From NCBI GenBank assembly GCA_022575985.1, contig JAKSXM010000132.1, positions 6,758,001 to 6,822,000 of the forward strand: a stretch of DNA of 64,000 nt. The letters are read 5' to 3'. The translations under genes were made by a program, and so were the position numbers. Below the pieces are notes generated by a model. It worked only from the letters and a program-made list of their open reading frames with translations. It did not search any database and was not told the DNA's origin. Source of the stretch: Anagrus nilaparvatae. Taxonomy: Eukaryota; Arthropoda; Insecta; Hymenoptera; Mymaridae. This document shows, in pieces, positions 24,081 to 36,061 of the stretch (position 1 is the stretch's first letter; each line of letters opens with the position of its first letter).

Positions 24081-24348
24081 CACTGTAAAAAGTAACTTTT
24101 TTATATTAACAAAAAAATTAGAACATTTTCGAAAAATTAGTAAATGTAAAAAATGTAAATTGATAATTTACAATTTTTCTTGGGAATTCACAAAAAAAAA
24201 TCGAAAAATACTCTAATTTTTGTTAATATACTTAATTTAGTAAATATACGATTTTTTTCGAATGTTTACAAATTTTTTCGAAAATTTACTAATTTTTCGA
24301 AAATGTTCTAATTTTTTTGTTAATTTAAGAAAGTTACTTTTTATAGTG
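24081..24348. mobile_element. Small MITE with CACTGTAAAAAGTAAC ends, TA duplication
   Basis: TA at 24079-24080 and 24349-24350 flank a 268-bp palindromic element. The arms contain ACATTTTCGAAAAATTAGTA and its complement. The same ends and internal motifs appear in the 427-bp element at 13287-13713, so the two are one family differing in internal length. Confidence 0.8.
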
Positions 24349-24350
24349 TA

Positions 24351-26395
24351 TGTACAGGTATTTTACCTACTGTAGGACTGATATGATGTTACTTTTGTAC
24401 ATTGTATTTTTATTTGGAAATAAATTTATTATTATTATTATTATTATACTGATTAAAATTTTGGGATCAGCAAGTAAACTTATCAAAATCAGCAAAAATC
24501 AGGTGTAAACATTAAAGAAAAACGATCAAACACAAAATATTTTTCTCTTCACACCATTCTTTAAAATAATAGAAACAAACTCCTAAAGTAAAATGGTTTC
24601 TTATTTTATTCATAAAAAGATTTAATAAAAAAAAAAAAACTTAATGAAGAATTGAAGCATAGACATTATAAAGTAGGTAAGATGCTACTTTATATACATA
24701 CATATTCATGATTTGTAAGCTTTATCTCTCACCTCAACAATTTCTTAGATTACAAAGAATAGAAAATGAATAAAAGATGTTTAAGAAATTTAACAAAAGT
24801 CAAAAGACAAGACAAAGGAATTTTAATATTCTTTGAAAATTAAGTATTCATTTCCTTCGAAGTATTTATATCTTTTTACTTCAGTTAATTTATATTTTTT
24901 TTATTATTAAAAAAAACTTTTAATTTCATTTAAATTGCCAATTTTTTATTGATTTTTAGATCTATTTTATATATAATTACAAGTTTATAAAAGATAGCCA
25001 AAACTAAATTACAAGCTTTAATTTAATTTAAAAGTTATAATTGAATTCCTATTTAGTAGCAGATTGTTTTATAATAAACAGAAAGTAAAAAAATTAACAG
25101 CTCATCCATAAAATTATTATAAAATTATATATTCTAAAATATATATAATTTTAAAATTTTATTATTATTAATAATATTTTTAAAATCTTAATTTATTCCA
25201 TGCATCCCTTAAGGCAATATCTAAAAGATTTTCTACAACTTCTTCTCTACATATTCAAACTATATGATAATTTTAGATAATATATTTGAGATGTACCAAC
25301 TTTCTTATTTAAGAGTCATGAATTATTTACGATTCAGCTATTTTACATGTTGAAACTTTTACTAATTAATGACGATATATTAAACTTTATTTTATTATTA
25401 TAAATATAATAAAAAAGTAATTTTTGTAATTTTAACTTGTTATAGCAGATTATATATTTTTTTTTTGACTTGTATGAAATTACATTTTTTTTTTCTTGCT
25501 AAATGACAAAATAATTCTTAGACTTTAAATACAACATGTCAAGTTTTCTTATTTAGCTTTAATGAACGAGATTAAGACATGTGAGTGAAAAAATAAAATT
25601 GTTATTTTTATGTCATTAAGGTTTTTCTAAAAAAGTAAAAAAATTATCTTAATTTCTTCTTTTTTTTTAGTATGCATGAAATTATAATTTTTATTAAAAA
25701 GTAATTAAGTTAAATTTCTTTATTTAAATTCTACTGACGTTAATCTAGACACATACGCGCACAAGAATGACTTTTTGTAAAAAATTGGCATTTGTGGTTG
25801 CAAGGTTTTTTTCTAATGAAGGAGGTATAGGTATAGCAAGTGTAAGAAAAAGAATAAATAAATATTTTTATTAATTATTTTTTATTATTTTTTTTTTAAA
25901 TTATTTTTTTATCCTCCGCTCTTTTTAATACCTTTTTGGATTATCTTGCAGAGACTCACAACAACCACATGACACCATGCATTCACAACCTGCTGCACTG
26001 TTTTTATGTTTTTGTTTCTTAAGGAAGCCAGCTCGTCTCTGTTAGAATATACCGATTGTTCCTTTCAGAAAACTGTTTTAATCTGTTTTAATATGGGTTT
26101 TTTCAGGAGAAAGTAGTTACAGGAGTAATGGTTTCGAGCTTATTTCTATTTTAATTGGGAGATAAATGCGTCTGCAGCCGTCTTCAGATCTTATGGGAAC
26201 TATGCTGACATTCGCCGGGCTCAGAGGAAACTGCAGAAAACCTCTGTTAGCATAGCGCGGAGCCTTGTTTTCTTCATAGTATTCGATTTTTCTTTTAAAT
26301 ACTATGCTGGAAACAAGTTCCTGGACCGTAAGTTGCATTATAACTTAAAAGTTTTTATTTAAAAATTGGTTTTTAAATTAATTGAAAAATAAAGA
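24351..26395. other. AT-rich intergenic DNA with one GC-richer patch
   Basis: Mostly AT-rich. The patch at about 26117-26338 has a 73-codon minus-strand frame with more protein-like composition (for example SPANVSIVPIRSEDG) than its surroundings, but no family is recognised and no splice context was established. It could be a decayed exon or transposon fragment. Confidence 0.35.
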
Positions 26396-26399
26396 CTAA

Positions 26400-26495
26400 T
26401 AAGTCATCGAGTGGATTCAAACCCACGACCCCCATGAATATACTTATTACGCACTATAGGTCGCGCGTCTTAATCCAGTCGAACACGGCTGGCCT
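26400..26495 (-). repeat. tRNA-like sequence, possible SINE head or tRNA pseudogene
   Basis: On the minus strand there is a B-box-like GGGTTTGAATCC inside GTGG/CCAC pairing and, about 60 bases upstream, an A-box-like TTCGACTGGATTAAGA with a possible D-stem CGTG/CGCG. The anticodon and acceptor stems do not pair convincingly, so it is not called as a functional tRNA. It lies just past the esterase polyadenylation signal. The length and tRNA resemblance fit a tRNA-derived SINE head. Confidence 0.35.
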
Positions 26496-26499
26496 TGTT

Positions 26500-26505
26500 T
26501 TTATT
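26500..26505 (-). terminator. Candidate polyadenylation signal of the esterase gene
   Basis: AATAAA on the minus strand, about 40 bases past the stop codon of the esterase, a normal distance for a short insect 3' UTR. Confidence 0.5.
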
Positions 26506-26544
26506 AACTATTTATATAAACTAAATTAATTTTTGTTAAAAACT

Positions 26545-28976
26545 TTAATAAAGATTAATACTTTTCCAAAAATTCTTATTTCCTATGTCGTTATCAATTT
26601 GTACTTTAAAATTTTTTGGACCTCCTATATTCATAAATTTAAAATTTTCAGAAGATACCAAAGGCCAATCAACTCCTTGAATTTCTGGCTCTCTAAATAT
26701 TATATTCATAAAATTAATTATTTAATAAAATACAATTGTTATATAGACTTTTAATGTACTTACCCTGTTTTTACCACAGAATACCAAAAATCAAGTACAT
26801 CTTCTAACATGTTTCGGTCATTTTCGGTTATCGTGGGATCGATAAGATCTCCCAAAACAAAATTAACATCATCCACGTGGGCAATTCCTTATTAAAAATT
26901 ATTTATTGTTAGAGTTTTAATTGAGAAAAATAAGAAATTTGATGAAAAATTCTGCTTTTCAAATTTAATATCATGACATTTTACTTTTAGTATGTCATGA
27001 TTTAATATAGGCAAGATTTTTCACTATGTAACTTTTGTACCGTAATTTATTTCTGTTCCTACAAACAAGTCAATGAAGCTTTGATTTGCTCTATAATTAT
27101 ATTGATAGTAACGAACTGGACTTTTACTTGTTGAAGAGTGTAATAGCGCTGCTTTTTCACAGCCAGTTATAAAGAATCCGTCACTTATCATTTTAGTTGT
27201 TGATTTTATTGTGTCAAATTCCCTACTAAATTCTTTATCTTTTAGATAAAAATTTTTTATATTTTTGGCATCCGCCGTTGACAAATTATTGGAATAAAAA
27301 AGTGACGGTGCAAGTGTTTCCCAGTTTTCTTCAACAAATTTGGTAGTTTCTATGCTCCTTATCATATCTATGGAGAGTAAAAAAAAACAAGGATTTAAAA
27401 TATTATTTCTTTAAAATATAAATATTTTTTACCTTTAGTTAATAAGAGTCCTTCATCAGCTACGTTACCCACAATCCATGGAACGTCATTAATTATTCCT
27501 TTTTTAATTATATTTTCGGGACTATCGTTTATAAAATAATTATTTTTTATATTTTCTGCAACTGGTCTATAAAATACATTTGGAAGGCTAAAGTATTTAT
27601 AGAAATCAGGTAAAATTTTCGTAATTGCATTGCAAATCTCTTCGCCAGATTTATTTTTTAAACAAGTAGTCAAATTCAAAGAATTATTTGTTGAACAATT
27701 TACAGAAGAACCTAAAGCTTTTGCACTACTCCATGGATCATTTGTGAATGCCCATCTGGATGTTGCACTACCACTAAAAGAAATTCCACTGCGGAATAAT
27801 CCAGTGCTCATTGGTGACAAATAGTGATAATGTATACTTGCTCCAGCAGAACTGACTCCAGCTAAAGTAACTTTTTTGGGATCGCCCCCAAAATATTTTA
27901 TATTTTCAAAAATCCATCTAAGGGCCAAACTTTGATCTTTTAAACCCATGTTTCCAGGAATAATATCATCACCAGTACTTAAAAATCCAAGTGGTCCAAC
28001 TCTATAATGAAATGTTACCAAAATTAGGTCTCTATCCATAAGATATTTTTGTTTAACATTTTCGACGCTTCCTTCTTGAAACCCACCCCCAAATATATGA
28101 AATAATATTGGAAAATTTGATATATTTCTATTTGGTTTGTATGGCTTGTATATATTCAAATACAAGCAATCTTCTTTACCCAGTATTTGATGAGTTAATG
28201 AGTCCTTTAAATAAAAAAGGATATTTTAAAAAAAATCAAAATAAATTTCTTTAATATTATTCTTTTACTTACGAGAGTACTAAATTGAAGACATCTTGGT
28301 AGAAGCTTAGTCGCGTTTATAATTTTTGGCCATACCTTGATAGGAGTTGGAGGCTAATTAAGAAATTAATAAAAAGTATTAAATAAAGTTCAAATATTAA
28401 AAATTTATAATTTTGCTTATTTATTAAAGTGAAAATTAAATTATGAACTCGCTGATCAAGAAGAAAGATTTAAATAATGGTTTTTGAAACAAGAGTCTAA
28501 GCTGAATTTATTTGAAACTATCAGAAAATGTAAATAAATAAAGATCTAGCTGCCTTCTGCTTATAAATTGTTAAAGTTATTTTTTAACAACAATTTAAAA
28601 TTAATAACAATATAAAATAAAAAATGGGGAAAAATAAAAAACATTGGTGGTATTGAGGTTAGGTTAGGTTAGGCTAAGCCTGAATAAATGGACTTTATCA
28701 ATAGGGCGGACTTTAACGGTAACATATTCATATCTTACTCAATAAATGTTTTAATTGAGGAAAAAGAAATCTTACCTCAAATCGAAGATGCCCAACAGGT
28801 GGAAGAGCGTATGGTATACCTTCATAAGCTTCATAAATTCTACCTTTCCAAGATTCTTTGAAATATCCTTCTACTTTGCTAAAAGGTAGTCTCACAATTG
28901 GTCCATGATTTTTGCATAAAGAAACGCTTAAAATACTTAGCAAAAATATTTGAATAAGGTTCAAATTGCAGTTCAT
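26545..28976 (-). CDS. Secreted type-B carboxylesterase, six exons, 550 residues
   Basis: Exons on the minus strand: 28976-28776, 28353-28273, 28204-27433, 27367-27041, 26887-26764 and 26692-26545. All introns have GT/AG ends and compatible phases, giving 1653 coding bases. The start is ATG 28974-28976, followed by a signal peptide (residues 1-21, LIQIFLLSILSVSLC); the stop is TAA 26545-26547. Alpha/beta-hydrolase landmarks are the EDCLYLN signature (105-111), GGGFQEG at the oxyanion hole (133-139), the nucleophile region LAGVSSAGAS (Ser212), acid Glu345 in VADEG and His464 in IAHVDD. The length is normal for secreted insect esterases. Two motifs are unusual: the usual HGGG reads FGGG (Phe132), and the nucleophile elbow is G-V-S-S-A instead of G-x-S-x-G. 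The fold is clear; the substrate is unknown and activity is uncertain. Digestive, detoxifying or gland-secreted roles are all possible. Confidence 0.9.
28656..28680 (+). repeat. Short interstitial TTAGG run
   Basis: AGGTTAGGTTAGGTTAGG contains three copies of the arthropod telomere-type pentamer, inside the first esterase intron. Such short runs are common in insect genomes and have no demonstrated role. Confidence 0.6.
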
Positions 28977-31900
28977 TATTAAAAAAATTATAGGCTTTTA
29001 AATTGATAAATAATGAAAATTAGTCTAACCATTTATCTATAAATTATATTTCATTTGTAATATTAATTCACTAAAAGACGTTTAAATACTTTCGATAAAA
29101 TAAAATTCTAAGAGTTATATAAATATTTAATTACTTCGGAAATAAATAAAATAAATAAAACTGTCTTTAATAAAAGATAAAAGTTTGATATTTAAAAAAA
29201 AACCACGTAATTAGGTTCTGCTGGAAAAATATCATACTTAACCAATTTTCAGGGCTCTAGACTCAAAGGCTCGGAAAAATCAACTTTATTTCTAATTGTA
29301 AATTAAAAAGTTAAAAATCTAACACTTCTGGTTGGTCTCATTTTTTGGTAGAAGTAACACCTTTTAAGCCCCGTAATTCGCAATATTTTCTACAAGTTCC
29401 ACGTTTCCACACATTTTTTACTATTCCCTTTTATTTAAATAGTTTCCAAGATTTAATAACATTAAGCTCTACTTTTCTAAGCCCAAATTGCTCTAAGGCC
29501 CATTGGTTTAAGCGTAGGATATCGAGGGTGTTTTTTTAACATATTAAATTCATAAATAACTGTAAATTGTAATTTGTTTTTCCAAAGGTAATGGTCTCTA
29601 CTTGTAAGTTCTATTCTGGCTCTGGCATTTTTTGGAAAAACCAAATTTTCTTTATTTTTCTTGAAATGTTCAAAATTATGCTTAAAATTTTTGTTTTTCA
29701 TAAATTTGTTGTCATTTTTTTTTATCTGGATTTGGCTTTAAGTACAAAAAATTTCTAAAAATTAATAAAATAAAAACTAATAAAATTTCATTATTTTTCA
29801 TTTTCCAACGAGGTTTAAAAATAAATGAAAAGAATTAAATTTCATAAAATTAAGAAAATTGATGATTAAAAAAAAAAGCGAAACTCTAATTTTTTTATTT
29901 TTCTGTTTACTTTTTTGGGTAAAGCAATTCAATAAAATAGTAGGAAAATTTTGAATAAATTTTGAACTTTTTTTTTCGATTTAGAATGGTTCTGTTTGTT
30001 CTTGTAGTTTTTTACAAAAAGACAAGAATTCAAGTTTGAATCTTTTTCTCAAAAAACATTTTTTATCTTTATATTAAAATCATATAGAAAGAGCAAAGTA
30101 GGAAGTTAGCTCAGATTTTCGATAACATAGGGCCTTGAAAATTGGTATGATATCATATCACTGTGTCATTAGGAATTTTCCATTAAGTTAAATTTATTAA
30201 AAATATAGCAATATTATATTATTTAATGAAATGACATTGCAATAGTTTTATTATAACCTTCAATTAAGATTAAGGAAATAGATTATATTTAATATGTCTT
30301 TAAATTATTTTATAACTGAATAAATATTTACATTAAAAATTTCAACAAAAATTTGCAGTTTTTACAAAGTTAAATTTAAATAAGGAAATTAATAAAATAA
30401 ACAAACATATTTTAGCCGGCTGATTATAATGCAAGTCAATTTTTTCAAAAGAAATAGGATGTCGCTTCTCGTAAGAATAATTTTTTTTCATATTTTAATT
30501 CAAAAATTAAAAAAAAAATAATCTTTGCTTTTTCTTTGCAAATTATACGTTCCTTCAAGGTTAGAAAATAGTACTTTTCAGCCCTAGATATATAATATAG
30601 TGTATTTACCAAGGGCGTGAAAAGTGATTACACTCGAATACTTGACTAAGCCATATAACTAAATTTAGCATTCTCATTATTATGAATTCAATAATACTTT
30701 TACTATCTGTACTAATTAAAAAATTATGATTTAATTAACTATATAAAATATTAATTTTTATTATACGTCCAATTATAATTAATTACTAATTTATATTAAA
30801 TACGCCCTTCTTGGAGCGCAATGGTAAATCTATTTCATTTGTAACTAACATTTGTTACGTGGTTTAATTAACTATATTTTTTTTAATTACCAATTAAAAA
30901 TCAAGTTATTTCGTTTCAAGTTTTTTCATTATAAATTTGCATATAAATTTTTTATTATTTTCTTTTACAAGGCCACTTAATAATTTACTTTGATATTTGA
31001 AGAAAAAAAATTAATAATATAGGTATTAAATAATAGTAGGTAAAATTTAAAAAGAAAGTTCTTGAATTTAAATTAATTCCAGATTAAGCTAATTAAATTT
31101 ATGACCTATTTAATATTCTAAAGGACAAAATTTAATAATAGGTGACTTTTTTATTGTAATATGTATTTCATTTTGAAAAAATTTTTTTCTCATAAACTGC
31201 TGTTTAAAAATAATTTTACTTTATACTATTACAAATTAAAAATTGATTTCATGTTTTTAGAATCATTGAAAATATGTTATCAAAGTAGTTTATGAATATT
31301 TAAGCGCACTTGAAAGGTATTTTAGCTTAAACGTAATATGGAAGCTTCTTACAATTTGTTCTACTCAGTACTGAAATTTTCTCGTTTCTAAGCATACTTG
31401 ACTGCGTTTTAATTTTCTCGAAAATTTTTTTAATCATAAAATTACAACTACGCCAATCTTTGAAAAAGTATTGCATTATTATTTTTGCATGAGTTTTTAA
31501 GGAAATTAAAGATGCTTCACTCTACCCGTTTCGAATAATAATATAATGTTAAAGAGCAATAATCTCCGGTAGGTCAAGGTAGCCTAGGAGCGGCTAAAAA
31601 AAAGTGTTAATCGTAAAAAATGAAGGCTAAAAAATTTTAAAATTGGCTCAAAATCTTCGTTTTGGACAAAAAAATTTTTTTATAATTTTGAACGTCTGAA
31701 AATAAAACCGACAACCGTTAAAAATTAAAAATTTAAAGATTGAATTAATCGGCGCTATGTGGTAAGGTGGCAGAGAAAATTTTTCATATGTCTTGAAACT
31801 CTCAAAAATCCAACTATTCTCGCCAATTAAGGGCCAAAACCATTACTGGTATCATCAGAAATTAAAAAAAATTTGATACATAAAATTTAGGTTTTTAATG

Positions 31901-33023
31901 TTTTTGGCACTTTTTGCATTTAAAAACATTTATGAATCATGTAAATCATATTTTTTTTAATAAATTATTCTTAATGCTATTGATTCATAGCTATTTTTAT
32001 ATTAAAATGGATTATTATGCCATGGGCTGAAAGGAAAGGGATGCGAGGTGTGTAGCAGGTGAGAGTGAGTCTTTTACACACCAAGCGTTCTTTTGTTTCA
32101 ACCAGAGGCTTAATCATCCATTATCACCTCGCGTGATAAACAGAGCTTTTCATTATCAGGGGAGCCTAGTAACTTTTAAGACAAATGAAAAAAAATCATC
32201 AAAGATCATCTTTAGTGGCGAATTTTTATACCTTCGTCTCTACTGAAAAGTTGCTCTGTTTCCTTCTCATGATGAAAAAGAAATTTTTTCAAATAACTGT
32301 TTCAAGAAAAAAATTTGATAATATTCGTCAAAAATTTTATTTATTAATATAAAAATATACTACCCAAACAGAACTTGAGCTTGATTATTTACCAAGATAT
32401 AAACGTAATTTTTTCAAAACTTACACAGTTAAGCATCGCCTTTAATTTATAAAAGCTTAAGTATTAAATATGAAAGCTATCTAATAGACAGTTTCTTTTT
32501 AATCGCACTTAAATTTTCTCAACATAAGGTTAAGCTTCGCTCTATAATAATAATAATAATTCTAAAAAAAAATAACATAATAAGCTTAATAGAAGCCAAT
32601 TTAAAATATAATATATAAAATTAAAACGCGCGCTAAAATTGTATATAAAATATTTAAGCTTTTGGAAAATATAACAGAATTGAACATAATACATATATGA
32701 ACGATTAAATATATATAATATTATCTAGTTTAATTTTAAATTTATCTTTTGTATAAAATATATAATATAATAATTTTAACGTTTTTCATACGATTATATT
32801 CTATTCTTTTACATAGCACTTATTATATTTAAATTTAATAAAGCTTCAAAAATTGTCAGTGTAATAAATTTTTTATTTTATTTAATATTATGCAAGCTAA
32901 TTTTTAGAAGTTTAAGAAAATATTATTTTTATTAAAATTTTTTGTTAATTTATCAGAAATATAATCAAATTTACGTGTTTATATTTTGAATTAGCTTGAT
33001 CAATGTGTCAGCGATGTTAAATG

Positions 33024-33057
<34 letters not shown>

Positions 33058-34370
33058 AGCCTTCCAGAGAACTTATTTTCGAGTTTTAATTGATAAAATA
33101 TAAAATTTTTACTTTAAATAACACTTTTTTGTAATCAAAAAAATTACTTAAAATCATTAATTCATATTTTAATGGAAAATAATGGGATAATTAAGTTTTT
33201 ATATTTTTACTTCCAACTGCACTTGAGATACAACCTTATTCGATTAAAGTTTACACTTGCATATTTTACAATTTTTCTGTTCAATAAATTTATTTTCAGC
33301 TTATTCAAAGTAAAAGAGTCTCATAAACCAATGAAAATTAAAAATTTGAAACTCTTGAAACAACATTTAATTATTTAACTTAGAAACTTTAATATGTCAA
33401 TGGTGATTTAAGCAATATGGTTTTAACAGATTTAATCATATTGAACATCGGTTTATTGACTTTATTGTTTATGCTTGCATTTCTACTAAAATTTATTTTT
33501 TGATGCATGAAATACTGTTTCAAGCTGCTTGTATATTCTTTACTTATTGATTAATTTTAGTTATATTTAAGTTGCTAATTTAATTTGTTTCAATATTTAT
33601 TTTTTATTTTTAAATTTATACTTGAATTTTTCGATAAGTTTTTAACTTTTTTTGATTTGATTAAATTAAATACATGAGCGTTAAATTCGTACTAATACTA
33701 ATTAAAATAATTTGTTTCATAACATAAATACATTAACTTCAACAAAAAAAAAGCGTTTAAATTTGCAGTAAAATCAATGAATCCAAAAAAAATCAAGCTT
33801 ATTTCCCAAAATAATGCTTTAATTAATTATTATAAAATCAATACATTTTTTTTAATTAATACAATATATTATGTAAAAGATAAAAAAATAAGATTATCTG
33901 AATATAAGCACATATAATTATTTTTTATGTTTTTAAAGAAAGGTAGACTCTGATGAAGCCACACCTTGACTAGACATTTATAATGCTTTATTATTGACAC
34001 CTTGGATATAATGTATATTAATATTAATATCTATAATTAAAACTGATTTAATATATTAGGTATATGTACATTATATATGGGCGAATCTACTCGAATTTGA
34101 GAGATCAAAAATTAAAGTTAGAAGGAATGCAAAAAAAAATTTTATTCTTTACTTTGGTTTTGAATGCTTTTTATATGTTCAATTTTTTAATTTGACTGAT
34201 CCTTCGGTCAGTCAAAATTGACAACTAAAAAATTCAAAATTGTTTTTTTTTACAAAAGTTTTTCCTGTTTAAAAAACTGCATTGTTTTACATCACATCAA
34301 AGTATTTTGTATTTGGTATGGTACCAGAAAATTTTTTTCCGTAAATTGTCAGTAATAAAAGTCAGTATTA
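28977..34370. other. AT-rich intergenic DNA upstream of the esterase
   Basis: ATTTATATAAC on the minus strand near 29114-29124, about 140 bases before the esterase start codon, is a possible TATA box, unproven. A poly-A run of about 25 lies at 33028-33054, possibly the tail of a decayed retroposed sequence. I see no further gene. Overlapping frames at 29345-29701 on both strands match nothing known. Confidence 0.4.
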
Positions 34371-35955
34371 TATATCGGTAGTTCTTAGCTATTTTTACCC
34401 AAGTCTGAGGTCGATGTCTTGGATTTAAAAAATACTAATTGCACTGTGTTTGGTATGTAAAAATATGGTTACTGGCCAATTTTTAAGGCTCTAGGTGGCT
34501 TCTAGGTGGCTTGGTTGCGATTTGGCAGCTGTTTTTCCAATTTTGATTTTTTTCGAATTCTCAGCCACCCGTTTGCTTTTTATTTTCTGGACGCCCTAAA
34601 TAAGCCTAAAAAATATTTTGCATAAGAAGGTGGGTAGTAAAAATTCCCGCCCAATCCGAATCTGACCATATTTTTTCGAGAAAACCTCAGGAAAAGCCGG
34701 AAAAACTAAAGGAAACTTGAAAATACAAATTTCTCAAAAAGCGTCACTTTTTTTTTTTTTTTTAAATTTTTTTTACATGTTTTTTTCCATACTTTTCATG
34801 CTGATAACCACCTTTTTTGTCCCATTTGCCTTTTAAGTACTTAAAAATCAATTTTAGGCTCAAAAAAATGATTTTAAAAATTGTTCATTTTCTGAATTTT
34901 CCAATTTTCTCGCTTTTCCTGATAGAAAATGAAAAATCTGACTTGATTTTCGGATTCCTCGGGAAATTTTACATTGAAAACCTTCTTGGGTAAAATTTTA
35001 GAGGCTTTTGTGACGCTGTAAAAAAAAGAGAAACAAAGTAACCTGCTAAAATCAAACATAATTAAACATAATTAAATTTTGCTATTTTTTTATTCTGTTT
35101 ATTTTTTTTAATGATAGCCACAAACAAAATCTTAATAACTGGAATATTTCTACTTGCGGCAAGTGGATTTTGCTTTCAATGTAAGAAAATATAATTTCAA
35201 TCAAAGCAACCTGACAGTGTAACCCAAACTCACGAAAAACTCACGAGAAACTCATAAAAACTCACGAGAAACTCACAAAAAACTCACGAGAAACTCACGA
35301 GAAACTCACGAAAAACTCACGAAAAACTCATGAGAAACTCACGAGAAACTCACGAAAAACTCACGAAAAACTCTTGAAATAATTAGAAAAAATTTTGAAA
35401 TAAAAAATAACATAGTAAATTTTTTTTTTTTCGTGAGTTTTTTGTGAGTTTTAAGTGAGTTTTTTGTGAGATTTTGGTGAGTTTTTGGTTAAAAATTCAG
35501 TAAATGAACAATTTTTAAAATCATTTTTTTGAGCCTAAAATTGATTTTTAAGTACTTAAAAGGCAAATGTGTCAAAAAAGGAGATTACCAGCATGAAAAG
35601 TATGGGAAAACACATGTAAAAAAAATTAAAAAAAAAAAAAAAAGTTACGCTTTTTGAGAAATTTGTATTTTCCAGTTTCCTTTAGTTTTTCCGATTTTCC
35701 GGCTTTTCCTGAGGTTTTCCCGAAAAAACATGGTCAGATTCGGATTGGGCGGGAATTTTTACTACCCACCTTTATATGGAAAATATTTTTTAGGCTTATT
35801 TAGGGCGTCCAGAAAATAAAAAGCAAACGGGTGGCTGAGAATTCGAAAAAAATCAAAATTGGAAAAATGGTGCGAAAATTGGTGCAATTAGTATTTTTTA
35901 AATCCAAGACATCGACCTCAGACTTGGGTAAAAATAGCTAAGAACTACCGATATA
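34371..35955. mobile_element. Large fold-back element with a minisatellite core
   Basis: The left arm begins TATATCGGTAGTTCTTAGCT and the right arm ends with its complement. Arm similarity extends for roughly 500 bp, through blocks such as CAGCCACCCGTTTGCTTTTT and CCCGCCCAATCCGAATCTGA. The core contains a 12-bp minisatellite (about 35227-35372) and an opposite-strand version (about 35432-35488). The two arms differ by indels, for example extra sequence near 34450-34530 in the left arm only. No transposase. Edges end in TATA, so the exact target duplication is uncertain. Confidence 0.8.
35227..35372 (+). repeat. Minisatellite of AAACTCACGAGA/AAACTCACGAAA units
   Basis: About a dozen 12-bp units in tandem in the core of the fold-back element, with GTGAGTTTTT-type units in the opposite sense at about 35432-35488. 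Transcribed, the two could pair. Confidence 0.85.
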
Positions 35956-36061
35956 GCTCACTAGTATACGTAGGAACCTGATCAGAATTTGATACATGAG
36001 GTCAGCTGAGATCCAGATTGGTGAGCCATGTTACTACTGTCGGTACCGGATCAGCTATGTC

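Noticed and set aside
26117..26338. 73-codon minus-strand frame as an extra esterase exon or separate gene
   Set aside because: The esterase already ends with a stop and a polyadenylation signal upstream of it; no family resemblance or splice context was seen.
26400..26495. Functional tRNA gene
   Set aside because: B and A box-like motifs are present but anticodon and acceptor stems do not pair.
35227..35488. Short regular repeats resembling a CRISPR array
   Set aside because: Units are 12 bp without unique spacers, in eukaryotic DNA, inside a fold-back element.
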